Origin: Eutreptiella sp. 'Long Island Sound 2002'
Taxonomy: Eukaryota; Euglenozoa; Euglenophyceae; Eutreptiales; Eutreptiaceae
Direction: 5' to 3'
Assembly (NCBI GenBank): GCA_964036045.1
Contig: OZ038397.1
Span: forward strand, 26,591,346-26,655,345
Length of the DNA stretch: 64,000 bases
The notes under the pieces are model-generated. The model ran no database searches. It was not told where the DNA came from and saw only the letters and a list, made by a program, of their open reading frames with translations. Positions 9,801-20,760 of this stretch are shown one piece after another (position 1 is the first letter of the stretch; each line of letters opens with the position of its first letter). The position numbers were made by a program, and so were the translations under genes.

Positions 9801-11057
9801 TTGCTTCTGTTGTCGCTGCTCTCGCCTCCGTTGGTGTTCGAGTATCCGGTTCTACCCCCAATAACAACGTCCAGGGAGACTCCTCGCGTGCCTGCCCCAC
9901 TGGTCTTGCCGGCCCCGAGCCCTCCGGCACCATCAACGACCCAGGGCAGCACTTTCAACTACCCCGTGCCGGATTTCGCAACCCTGGCAGGGGGCGACTG
10001 GGTCCACCGCGTACCCCGGGCCCTGGCCGCCCTGGGGGTGGGGCTCTACAACGCCATCGCGTGCCCCAGGGCAGCCCACGTCCAGCTACAGTCCCCCCCA
10101 GGCAACGTCATCACGCTGCGCACCGCCAAGCTGCGGCATTGCGACACGTGCCGCCTGAGGGTGCCGCACACGACGCCGTGGCATGGGCACCACGGACCGC
10201 ACCACCCCTTTCCTGACAACAACGACCCGTGGCGAGCAGCGGTGCGGGAATGCCTCAACCAGTGCGCCGATGAGCACCTCCACTACTGCCGCCGCGAGCA
10301 GGGGCCCACCGACCACCCCGGGTGGCGCGACGCCCTGGTCCACCTTTACCACACCACCAGCACGCGGGACCCCCGCCTGAGGCTCGTCCACCCCACGAGG
10401 GCTAAGCAGGACGCCCACACTGGCCCACAGGTGACCTCGGACGGCCTGCACCTCCACGTCGGGGGCTACCGCCGTCATGGCAGCCTGTCCCCCCCCACGC
10501 AGGGGGCGGCATACCACCCGCCGGCGGCCCTCCTGTACATCCTCCGCGACGTACTCGCGGATGGCGAGCACCAGGAAACTCACGCGGATGTGGCGTGGCC
10601 CGAGCCTCTATGCCCGCGGCCCCACGCGCCGACGCCAGTGTGGTTGGTGACTACGGACAACCAATGCGCCCGAGCGACGGAACAAGCGCGGCTCCGGGCC
10701 GAGTGGGTGATAGTGCAGGTGGGAGCTGGCCAGCCCAGGCCCTGTGGGCTCCCCCGCGAGACTGCCCTGCTGGTGGCTACCGAGGTGCCACACGACCCAC
10801 ACATGGCGATGCACACACTGGAGGACCAGCCGGAAGACACGCGACACCTGGTGGTGCACCAGCGCGGAGGCCCGGCATGGCTCCGGGAGCACGTGACGGC
10901 GCTCCGGTCCTGCGCGAGCACAATCGCCGCGGCTGAAGTCCGACTCCGCGACTACCCGGCAATCCGCTCCGACGACACCAGGGCGCTGAACGTTGACCAG
11001 CTAGCCCCCGGCCACCACGACGTCCGATGGCACTCCGCCGAACTCAACGCGGGGTAA
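9801..11057 (+). CDS. Unknown GC-rich protein
   Basis: I do not recognise this protein. The frame 9801-11057 is open for 418 codons and is much richer in GC than its flanks. It starts without an ATG; the nearest good ATG (9794, MDLASVVAALASVGV) is in another frame, so either a one-base error or a spliced N-terminus is likely. Visible features are a Cys/His-rich patch (CDTCRLRVPH, HGHHGPHH, then CLNQC and HYC, about residues 110-170) that could bind metal, many Pro, Arg and Thr residues, and no signal peptide or membrane segment. After TAA (11055-11057) and a second stop just downstream, the same frame continues with coding-like sequence (around 11187, MAISGMVPDGEGVAASLL) to about 11370, which suggests decay or an unrecognised intron. 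It could be a host gene fragment or an accessory ORF of an element. Confidence 0.4.
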   Translation: MLLLSLLSPPLVFEYPVLPPITTSRETPRVPAPLVLPAPSPPAPSTTQGSTFNYPVPDFATLAGGDWVHRVPRALAALGVGLYNAIACPRAAHVQLQSPPGNVITLRTAKLRHCDTCRLRVPHTTPWHGHHGPHHPFPDNNDPWRAAVRECLNQCADEHLHYCRREQGPTDHPGWRDALVHLYHTTSTRDPRLRLVHPTRAKQDAHTGPQVTSDGLHLHVGGYRRHGSLSPPTQGAAYHPPAALLYILRDVLADGEHQETHADVAWPEPLCPRPHAPTPVWLVTTDNQCARATEQARLRAEWVIVQVGAGQPRPCGLPRETALLVATEVPHDPHMAMHTLEDQPEDTRHLVVHQRGGPAWLREHVTALRSCASTIAAAEVRLRDYPAIRSDDTRALNVDQLAPGHHDVRWHSAELNAG

Positions 11058-11372
11058 CTCAGCCCCAACGGGTACTACTGAATCCCAAAGGCCTGGGGCA
11101 ACACCCCCTCCGACGCGTCGGGGGGCGGACCCTGCAGGCACGCTACCAGCGTCGCTCTCGCCGCAGACCTCACCCGCACGTGGGCAGTGGCCATCTCAGG
11201 CATGGTGCCCGACGGGGAGGGGGTGGCCGCCTCCCTCCTAAAGAAGGTCCCTACCAGGACCGGCCCCTGCTGTACCCCTTCCACCATGGCTACCCGTCAC
11301 TCCTATGGTTTTGCTCCTCACCAGATTCAGCATGTTCTTGCCTTTTCCTGCACAATTTCCCACAAAAAATAG

Positions 11373-13821
11373 TTAAAATCGGCTCCCACACACAGGTCCA
11401 GATATCGTGCAATAACCAGCTCCCAAGTACAATGAACCAGGTAGTCAATCCAAACTGATGGGCTCCAAGGGCGTATGAGGTCCCGCATTGACGCTCAACA
11501 ATCCCTTCAGCACGCCGGTCTCGCGGTGCGCACGGAGACCCGGGCGTTGGGCATGTACATAGAATTGCACCAAAAGCAATAGAAGCCCTGAAATTGGCAG
11601 AAATCAGCATATCAACACAAATCAGGAATCAATTGGGGAAAAATGCAAACAAACACAATCACAGGCATAGACCCTCATTCTCAGGACTCAAGACCTTCCC
11701 TGGACTCACTGACATGATGGCCTGAACCAGGTCAAACAAGATGGCTAAATGCCCTGGGTCAAAAGTCACTCCAATGACCCCTAGAAAGTGTTAACTCCCA
11801 ACCCTCTAAACCCTAGCCCATTAGGGGAGGTGGCGTGTCTTGGCCTAGAGTGGCATTCAGGACCATGCCCTACCCTAACATAAACTTGGTTGGACTTGGA
11901 GCCGATTGGGCTTGGAGAACTGCCCCTTGGAGATGACCTCACAAAATGTCAAAATCAGGCAAAATTCGACCATATTGCTCAAAATTCACATATATCCCCA
12001 AAAGTGAATGTAGCAATTATCCAAATGCTCCAAGCATGGGCCGAACCGGACAGTAGTTTTCAAGGGCGATATAGACCAAAGGTCAATGCCCGAGAATATG
12101 CCAACATTGGCTCCAAAACTCCTCCAATTTTGAGAATGGCACACTTCACAAGTCAACCCATGAATTTGAGACAAAATTTTGTGAGGCCTCGTGCGCTAAG
12201 CCATAGTGACCATGAGATCCGGCATAAGGTGGCGTGCAACACCAAAGCATATGCCAACATATAAGCAACATACCATGGTTCACTGATCTCTAGGCACTTT
12301 GCTGTTAACCGACCAGCTGAGCACATAAAACACAAAAATGAGCATAAAATGAGGTCAAAAACATGCAAATTCAAGGTACATATGATAGTATATAAAATTG
12401 CTCGCCCATGGAATCACAATATGGTTCCACACACTATTCCTTGTGACAATTGGTGAACAATTCCCCCACTTGGATCCCCAAATGGACGCATGGAGAGACC
12501 TATAGACCCCCTCTCGACATTGACTATAAAAATGGGAAAATTGGAATTGGCGCTCGTGGGTCGCTCCGTAGAAATTCTCACTCGCTCTATATGCGCGGTA
12601 GACTTGATCTAATGCTATGGAGTTCATCATTGGGACATGAGCAAGGCCCTTGCCGCATATGACTCCCCAAATCTCCGGCACCTCGTTACTGTGACGCCGG
12701 TCCGTCGGGCTCTTGGGTGTCCCAAACCGGCCTAAAAATTGGTATAGAACCCCTACCCACGGAGATATATAATATGGGCGTGAATCGAGGGAAGTCAATA
12801 CCATCCAAAGAACACATATGACCCATATTCTTCTAATCCGGGCTGGTCACCCCAAATTCCACTATATCCCGGAGCACCCATATATTGGCTCATGTGCAAG
12901 GCCCAACTCAAGTTCGTCACAATGCATATACTTAGCCCCTATCCTAATGCGAATTAGACATCCGGCGTCCCTAGAGCATCCAATGAGGGACCTTTTATGC
13001 ATTCATGACATACCTTACTCAATCGTAGCCCTTCGTTCAATACATGGGCACTTTTCATGGTTCACTCATGCGTGACCATAAGCACTTCCCTTCAAGGAAG
13101 GGTCCGGCTTGCCCTGTCTTGATGCTGGCGTCAATCGCTGGCTCTCTTGTACACTTGCCGTCCATTCCACACCCTTTCCGTTCGCCTCTTGAGGTCTTGG
13201 TGACGCGCGCCAGCGTTTGGGGGTTTTGAGACCAATTTATGGTTTTGCAAAAGCTTGTGGCGACCATAGGATGCCTCCAATGGCTCAAATATGGCCAAAT
13301 AAAGTACCTATGTGTGCGCCTCGAAGAGGTGCACACATCCATCATCGAAAGTGATCATCGTCGATTTCCCCCAAAATTTAAATTGACCAATAAGCCTAAA
13401 AATGGCTCAAAAAATCTGGAAAAAATATGGATCCTCATGTTTCGAATATCGCGGTTTTAATGAGCTATTCAAAACCCTTAGGATCTTATTGGATCAGTCT
13501 TGAAATGATGATCGGAACTGGCGACAGCGACCGCGGCGACTGGCGGCGCCGAAATTCCCGCCCGAATTCCTGAATTTTCTCCCCGAAAAACCCGCAGACA
13601 GATGCCCAAATTATGTACATACATCTGGACCATCTGGTCCTACATCGCTGAGGGTTAGGTCGCCGAATCTGCGGCCGATGACTGTGCAAGGCAGATTGGC
13701 GACGGAGAGGATGATACCAGCCAATGGCGGCTTGCCGACCCATAGATACATGCCCCAAGTGACCCGAAGATAGTCACGGGGGTCCGAACCGGCTTCACCT
13801 CCCTTCTCAGAGCGTTGTCAC
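11373..13821. other. No gene seen; non-coding, TE-like sequence
   Basis: Only short, motif-free open frames. Its wording resembles 1-2000. At 13812-13822 the minus strand reads TGTGACAACG, a common form of chromovirus LTR start, and may mark the 3' LTR of the minus-strand Ty3-B element. No second LTR copy confirms it. Confidence 0.35.
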
Positions 13822-14197
13822 ACCCGCTCGGAAGTCATGGAAGAGAGAGGACGGGAGGACCCCAATGGGCTCCAACCCCCCCCCCCAATGTCCCAAGGAC
13901 ACATGGAGGCCCCACTTACGGCGTAGGCGTCCCCCATGCCCCAAGGGAGGGGTGAGGACACACACAATGGGTGCCCTCCGCCATATTCGGTCTCCTCTTG
14001 ATCTACAACATGGACTAAGGGGATCAAAAATAGAGAAAACGTCGTCGACCGGTCTAAATACGTATACCACAGTGAAATATATATGTTAAGACCGAGTGAA
14101 GGGGGTATATGGCCAATAAAGGCCAAAAAATCCCCAGATGAACGCCCTCACCCGTCTCCGAATCACAAAGACAAACATAAATGCCAAGGGGGACCCA

Positions 14198-15220
14198 TTA
14201 CGGTGCTTTGGCAGCCACCAAATGGACCAACACGTCCTTGACATCCAAAGAAATGTTCTTTTTCTTTAGATAATCCATCCAGACCGTAGTATACCTCGGA
14301 ACAAAACTGCTCGGGGGCTCCCAAGAGTCTCTGGATGCGGCAAATCCCTTCCAACGGACCTTATATAGCCTCCCCCCGGGCTTCCCCGGGTCTGGCTTGT
14401 ACATCAGGATCTTCTCGGCGGTGAAGTCGTCGTCTTCACCCTCGTCATCAGAGTCCAGGTCGCCGGCCGTAAACCCGAAGGTGACGGGACGTCCGCTGGG
14501 GTCTGGTGCTCGGGGACGAAGCTAGGTATGGTCGCGGTCCAGGATCTTGTTGTCCCCCACACGAACCGCATACACATCCTGCCCGACCTTCCGAACAATT
14601 ACCCCCGGCACATACCAAGACGCCTGCCGATGCCTGGACAGGACATCCTTGTGGTGCCGCTCCACCCATACGGTGTCCTTGAGAGCATACTTCTGGACTT
14701 TTCCCTGCGTGAAGTACTTGGCCCCCTTCTCGTGCTCGTCCTGAAGTGCTTTGCACACCTTGGCCGCCGTGTGGTCCGCCTCAGCCATCATAGCATTCGC
14801 ATCCCGGGCCACTGTGCCACGGTTCGACCACGGGAGAGTGCGTGACACTCGATCCCGCAGGGACAGAATGCGGTGGGGCGACAGTCCAGTGGGCCCTGAA
14901 AGGTCATGGTACGCCTGGAGGACCCTCCACAGCGAATTATACCAATTCCGGCCCGGTTCATCGATGTGCAGCTGGAGGAACTTCTCGAACATTTGCCGGC
15001 CGGCCACCTCAGCACGGCCATTTGACCGGCTGTGGTACGCCACGGTCTTAGCGTGCCGAATCCCCATGTGTTCGCACATTGTCTTGAACCATGTCCCCAC
15101 AAACTGACTGCCCCGATCGCTGCAGATGACAGCCCGGACGTCCAAAATTGTCAGCCAATGCCTAATCATGGCGTTGGCGACGGTCTTGACCTGCAGCCCC
15201 ACTCCATGCTTGTCCTTCTT
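14198..15220 (-). pseudogene. Ty3-B integrase core and chromodomain
   Basis: This is the continuation of the split integrase: the second Asp lies in VICSDRGSQFVG and the Glu in SNGRAEVAGRQMF. A TAG at 14522-14524 stops the frame after NKILDRDHT, yet the same frame stays open downstream. It includes an acidic linker (DSDDEGEDDD) and a clear chromodomain (LYKVRWKGF, DSWEPPSSF) before the final stop near 14198. One nonsense mutation therefore separates integrase from its targeting domain. Confidence 0.85.
15211..15220 (+). repeat. Target-site duplication, left copy
   Basis: TGTCCTTCTT directly precedes the inserted element and is matched exactly at 20751-20760. With one copy removed the host integrase frame is intact, which proves insertion into Ty3-B. 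Confidence 0.95.
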
Positions 15221-15526
15221 ATCTGAATTTCCATTTCTTTGATTGAACCGCCTGCCTTACGCGGTGGAACATGCGCGCGCATATACATGCTGTCGTGTTG
15301 AGTTTTGATTTTCTGGTTGTATGGGTTTTGGCGTATTGGTTACATCGATGAACAGGTGGAATGAGAGAACGAAATTCGTAATCTGCCGCACACGATTTCA
15401 GTTGCTTGTAGCATTACATAGCTCAAGAATTTGTGTTCCTCACAAACACGCTTCCTACTGATCTCACGTTGCTTCAGAATCGTACTTGATGAGTTCTCTT
15501 CCGTGATTTGCCTGTTGCTTTGCTTA
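15221..15526 (+). repeat. Left 306-bp terminal direct repeat
   Basis: Begins ATCTGAATTTCC and ends GCTTTGCTTA. It differs from the right copy at roughly eight positions by eye (about 97% identical). It probably holds the promoter of the element. It includes a GCGCGCGC-like core near 15280 (ATGCGCGCGCAT). Confidence 0.95.
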
Positions 15527-15640
15527 TCTACGTCAAACTCGCCCTCACAAGGAAAGGCGGAGTGTACCTCATTGATTGCACCTGCTTTACAACTACTTTG
15601 CGACAACTTTGATACTATTGGTTGATTCGGAATATTCTAA

Positions 15641-17141
15641 GTCTTCAACATTATCTCTTATCGTGGTTCCCGAGATTCACGTGATTACCGCTCCTATGGA
15701 GATGATTCCTACCGCCGGCGTGAGTATGATCGTGAGTATGATCGTGAAAGAGACCATGACCACCCCTAATCGTGATAGAGATTATGGATATGATGAACGC
15801 TTCCGAACTCCTCCACGTTCCTACCGTTATGCTCGAAAGGAAGATCGTGGTTCCCGATTTACTTCCTATACAACATTTAATCTGTGTTGGAGATGCGATG
15901 ATCCATCTCACAAATCATCGGATTGCAAAGCCCCATATGTGAAAGAAGTATTCCAAACAATCAAAGATCTATGCTTTGAAGCGAAAAGGATTCTTGAAAA
16001 GGAACGTGACATTTCATTGTTTCATGAGAGATTATTTGGTGCTTCGGTGAAGAAAGATAACAACGCTCTTATTTGGAAAGGAAAGATGCCTATTGGATTG
16101 ATGGTTGTGACGGCTGGATGGGACCCGCGTGCTACTTTTGACGAAATTCATGCATTTGGCTCTAAATTCTCGAACAAATTTGAGGGTATTTTTCCATTCA
16201 CTTCACGGAACAAGTCATTTTGCTTGGTTTCATGCCTCTTTATCTTTGCGTCTAAGAGTCCATGTTCGCGCCTCGTGAAGGCTATCAACTCCGGTGGTGA
16301 TATTCCTAAGGATGGCCCGTGTATTGCGTACATGGCGTCCAAGGCGACCATTGAGGCGTTTAAGTGTGGTGTTGAAGCTGGATCATCTCTTTCACTCTCC
16401 GATTGGGCACTTCAAGCGGAAGGTTCGTGTGAAAGCTCCACTTGCACTAGTTCCCCGGAGGATGATGCCAAAGCGAAAACCCAGAAGACTACGGACTTGA
16501 AGGAGAAGAAGAAAGAAAAAACGGGTATGAAGAGACGAGGGAAAGATCGAAGCGTGGATGGTACCCATGTGGATGATGCCGGCAATGAGACCTCTACATC
16601 TGAGTCCGAAGGTGAAGTTAAAATGCCAAAGGTGCGCAAGAAAGACAATGCTAATACAAAGGATGATGACACGCATCGTGATGACGAAGATATTGAAATG
16701 TGGTCTTCGCCAGAAACGACCAATACCAACGCTCCCGTTCAACGTGTGCCAAGGGCAATTACGGCTAGCCAAAAATACGCGGAGCGTGTAGCACAAGAGG
16801 CACGGAATGCCACGAATGCACGTTTCAAAGAACACGAAACAAAAATCCATGCACTCGAGACGGATGTTGCGGAAGTGAAGACACATGTTGAGAAATTGAG
16901 CACTGATTTCCATGGATTTGTAGCCCACCAACAAACGCCATTGAAGGAGTTTGGAGATGATATTGTTGATCGCATTCTCCATGGCCGTGGAAAAGGAAAG
17001 GGTGCAAAACCTGTGAATGATGGTCCGGCCGGAGCGGATACCATCACAATTGAAGAGAGCCACACTGGTGGCAAGGTGCAAAATACCCGTGGTCGATCCC
17101 AAACCGCCCGTCTTCGTGCCCAACCTTTTAAGAGAGATTGA
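15641..17141 (+). pseudogene. ORF1 of the Penelope-like element: zinc-knuckle, coiled-coil, Gag-like protein
   Basis: The main frame (open from about 15576, first ATG near 15695) contains a CCHC knuckle, CWRCDDPSHKSSDC (about 15890-15930), which is typical of Gag-like RNA-binding proteins. Further on are a Lys/Glu/Asp-rich segment (16490-16700) and a heptad-like stretch (HALETDVAEVKTHVEKL, about 16845) that may form a coiled coil. Just upstream, another frame (15641-15772) encodes an Arg/Asp/Tyr-rich segment (DYRSYGDDSYRRREYDRE) that matches the style of the RDRDYGYDERFR right after it in the main frame. A one-base indel near 15765 therefore probably broke the N-terminus. It ends in TGA (17139-17141), in the same frame as ORF2. 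Confidence 0.65.
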
Positions 17142-20100
17142 CCTTGTGGGTCATTATCGCTTTGTTGCCCTCCGGTAACCGCCCTGGAACATCTAAGTTT
17201 GCTAGTGAATCACGCTTGGATGTTTAATGTGTGTCAACAGATTGTGGACGCGGTGTTGAACAATGTGCGCCCTCTCCGTTTTGTTGTTTTAGTTACCGAT
17301 GCTACTGAGCGCTGCATGGATCTACTTCTCTGTGGCCAACATAAACATCCATCTATCATTGCACCGTTGTTTCATATCATGGACGCCCGTGTGCCTACGT
17401 TCCATGCAGATGCTATGACCACCAAATTGTGTTCTCATATTCACGTCTTCCTGTTACAGAGTCATTGTCCGTTCGAAACAGACCCTGTTGACAACCATGA
17501 CGTTGTGAGGATGCTTGGTCAGACACTTAAGCTCAAGTACAAAACTAAGTTGTGTCATACCCCCCTTCACCTCCAACCTTCGTCAAAAAAGGTCCTGTCG
17601 TCAATTTGGAAATCCGCTTGGGAGGTTGAGTGTATTGTCCGTAAGAATGCCCTTGATGCGTCTCCCCGCGATTGGGCTGCAATTTTTGAGTCTTTTGATC
17701 GAATTAACCAATTATTGCCCCTATGCAGTGCGAAGTGGATCCGACACATTTTACGGTTTTGTAACCCTCGTGGTTGCTGTGCTACAGTATCTGTCTTTGA
17801 GCCTGTTATTGGCTGTTATATGGTTTTTTGCATGGAAACGGCCGAAGTGTACATTGGTATGGTGGGTCAAACTGCAGTCGGTTCGTTTGGTGTACGATGG
17901 AACAGTAATGGGTCTGCCTCCATCGGGCGACCCATTAGTGATCGTGGTAGGGAGCATATCCTGGCACTGCTGAAGTGTGCCTCAGGTAAGTCCTACGCCC
18001 ATGCAATGTATAGATATATGTCCCGGATTGGAGCACACCGCTGGGGTATATGTCCGCTGGAACTGTGCTCTATTTTTAGGGTATTCTCCCGTGAAAAGTG
18101 GCGGCAGCGCCATGCTATAAAATTGCTGAATAGCCGCCTACCCCAGTTTTCTTCTAAGGACTGGGCCAAGTTGAACCGAGGCAAATTGTACCCACCCACT
18201 GTGTTGAGTATGACTGATTCCACTACGGTGGAGAAAGAGGTGTCATGTTTGAGATCCTCCCTGTCCTTGGAACAACAATTTTCTATCCTCCACAAATCGC
18301 AGGGTACGGTTGAACACCGTCTATGGGAGCGCCTCTTCAGAAAGGTTAAGACCCGGACACGGCGCGAGTGTGGCATCGTGCTGAGACGCTTCCTGCTGTT
18401 GAAAATCAACCATACTTCAGCAGCATTTGCTGATTTTGTTCAGCACCGGATGCGGCAGCATTTGCTTGATTCAAAGTGTTTCACCCCCCTGAAATCCTTC
18501 TATGCGAATCGTATCAAGGTGGTTCGGTGTAAAACAAAAAAGGTGGCTGATTGGGTTCTGAATTCGCAGTTCCGTTTTACTCCTGGATTACTACAGCGTT
18601 GCCTGGAACAGGGATGCGCCTGTGTTCAGTCACCTTTATGTTGCCCACCTCCCATCGGGCATATTGTGTCCTGATCCACATGTGAGCACTTACGACTGAT
18701 TCTGGGTGATTCGGCTGGATTGTTACGGCAGAATGCCCAAAATTCTACTGTTGCTCCCTTAGTGTCATGCATTCATGGCTTGTCTTCCTCCGTGTATTCT
18801 ACTATGCGACGATTGCCAGGGGTTCCTGAACACAAGGCTGTGTATGCATATCGCTCAATGGCTGAGGCAGCTTTTGATGCCTACCGTGACGAAATACAAT
18901 GGTTTGACCCTCGAGTGACCCCTGAGCACCTGCGGACACTACGTCAGCAGGACCCTAACTTCCGTTTTTTACTTGCTGACAAAAAGCAGGGGTTGCTGTT
19001 TGTTGTATGCACTGTCCACTAGGCCCGGTTGTTCCAGACACACATATTGCAAAATGTGAAGTACCAAGTCTTGCATGCCTTTGGCGCCGTCTTTAGTGCA
19101 CGAACCCTCCTGCGTAATACTATCATTGATCGGATGTATTCTTCTGCACTTATCCAAACGTGGCGTCCGATTCTCGGTACCCGATGGAAACCCCCCAGTA
19201 TACATTCAAAGGCGCCCAGTGCAAAAATTCTGATCAAGTCTAAATCTCAGGAAGCCGACGGGATCCTTAAGATCAGAATTGTCATTTCCCATTTCAGTCA
19301 TCCGGCTTCAAAAATTGGCAAACTTGCATCATGGGCACTTTCCCTTCTATGTCGACTCGTGGGTGACATGGATATCAATTGCGAAATTTTTTCTATGTAT
19401 GACGCCAAAGATTTATTTTTTTCTGCTTTGTCGGCCGCTGATAAGGATTCTGTCCCATGGGCTGGCTTTGAGCTTGATATGGTAGATATGTATTCGGAGA
19501 TCCCGAAGGATCGTGTGCTCGACAGTGTGCTGTACTGTGTGTCCGTGCTAAGAGAAAACCGTAAGAGTAGGAATCCGATCACCTGGTTTGCCACTTCTAC
19601 CATCTGTAAATCCCTTGACCGATTGGGCACAGGAACCTCCAGAGATTTCATGAACCTCCGTATTGAAATGATTACTTCGTTTGTTAATTTCAAACTGTGG
19701 GCTAATGCCGACTTCACTGCGGGTGGTTATGTGCTCAGTCAGCTCATTGGTTTACCAATGGGTGGACCCATCAGTGCCCAACTTGCTGTGCTGTATCTTA
19801 TGAGTGCAGAAATGCGTGCTACACATTCGGCGTTGTCCGTACACAAATTCATCCATGGGAGATATCATGACAATTTTTACATATTTGGCCCGGAATCTGC
19901 TTTGTTTAACCTCCAGCAGACCATGAAAGTCCAGCTGGAGTCTACATATGCAATGCCCATGACAGTCGAACAGTTCGGAACGAAGGTCCAGGTTCTTGAG
20001 GTGATTGTTGACTTTGATAGTCAGTCCAGGGGCCTGCGACTGAATTCCAGAGCGCTGGACGTCCACACTGGTGCAGTGTCAGGGGTTATCCGATGGCCTG

Positions 20101-20354
20101 ACCGTTGGTCGACCAATACATCTGTTTGGCGTTCCTTGGTGCCAGGCCTATGTGTGAAATGTGGATATTGGTCGTGGTCCCATGGCGATATTTATGAAAA
20201 CGTTGTTCTGATTGTGGCTGAGTTGGGTTACAAAGATGTCCCTCAGAGACACTGGCGGACCCGAATCCTGAACTTCTGCAAGGAAAATCAGATCCCGGTT
20301 GGCCCCCATCTGATGGTGATGTACGATTATGGTAACTTCTTAAGGTGGGGATAA
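17142..20354 (+). pseudogene. ORF2 of the Penelope-like element: possible GIY-YIG segment plus reverse transcriptase
   Basis: One frame is open from ORF1 to 20354 except for TGA at 18672-18674 and TAG at 19020-19022. The N-terminal half has VYIGMVGQ (about 17850) followed by Arg- and His-containing motifs (ISDRGREHI), reminiscent of a GIY-YIG nuclease. The RT half has a Penelope-like order: LADKKQG (about 18977), ELDMVDMYSEIP (about 19471, catalytic Asp), GLPMGGPISAQL (about 19751) and RYHDNFYIFG (about 19859). In the last motif the usual D-D pair reads D-N. It would copy the element RNA and prime at a nicked target. The two stops are most simply decay. ORF1 and ORF2 share a frame with only a TGA between them, so readthrough is an alternative for that junction. 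Confidence 0.75.
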
Positions 20355-20444
20355 CTACTCCGTCTCATATACTTTGCCACGCATGGGCCACTGTCGGGGG
20401 GTGGGTGGGTCAATGACAGTGGCTGTGATTTGCTTTGATTTGCT
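20355..20444 (+). other. Short non-coding tail of the Penelope-like element
   Basis: Ninety bases between the RT stop and the right terminal repeat, with a G-rich run (GGGGGGTGGGTGGG). Nothing else is recognised. Confidence 0.5.
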
Positions 20445-20750
20445 ATCTGAAGTTCCATTTCTTTGATTGAACCGCCTGCCTTACGCGGTGGAACATGCGC
20501 GCGCATATACATGCTGTCGTGTTGAGTTTTGATTTTCTGGTTGTATGGGTTTTTGCGTATTGGTTACATCGATGAACAGGTGGAATGAGAGAACGAAATT
20601 CGTAATCTGCCGCACACGATTTCAGTTGCTTGTAGCATTACATAGCTCAAGAATTTGTGTTCCTCACAAACACGCTTTCTACTGATTTCACGCTGCTTCA
20701 AAATCGTACTTGATGAGTTCACTTCCGTGATTTGCCTGCTGCTTTGCTTA
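20445..20750 (+). repeat. Right 306-bp terminal direct repeat
   Basis: Begins ATCTGAAGTTCC and ends GCTTTGCTTA, with the same length and orientation as the left copy. The few substitutions between the copies indicate a fairly recent, but not brand-new, insertion, if the two copies were identical at insertion. Confidence 0.95.
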
Positions 20751-20760
20751 TGTCCTTCTT
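20751..20760 (+). repeat. Target-site duplication, right copy
   Basis: Second copy of TGTCCTTCTT directly after the inserted element. Ten bases is longer than the 4-6 bp usual for LTR integrases and fits a staggered endonuclease cut. Confidence 0.95.

Larger units (their letters stand above)
15221..20750 (+). mobile_element. Penelope-like retroelement with 306-bp terminal direct repeats, inserted in Ty3-B
   Basis: Both ends are exact: 306-bp direct repeats (15221-15526 and 20445-20750) flanked by a perfect 10-bp duplication. Inside are an ORF1 with a CCHC zinc knuckle and a downstream ORF with a possible GIY-YIG-like segment followed by a Penelope-type reverse transcriptase. There is no protease, RNase H or DDE integrase, so it is not an LTR retrotransposon. 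Pseudo-LTR repeats are known from Penelope-like elements, and forms with an N-terminal GIY-YIG nuclease are known from the green lineage and protists. The insertion is younger than Ty3-B. The coding frame carries stops and at least one frameshift, so this copy looks inactive. Confidence 0.85.

Noticed and set aside
10086-10583. Minus-strand ORFs in the 10-11 kb island
   Set aside because: They are open because of high GC opposite the longer plus-strand frame and show no motifs.
11054-11090. 37-nt intron (GTAACT...CCCAAAG) ending the unknown 9.8-11 kb ORF
   Set aside because: It is too short to trust, and the joined frame becomes Pro-rich low-complexity sequence rather than the coding-like frame seen downstream.
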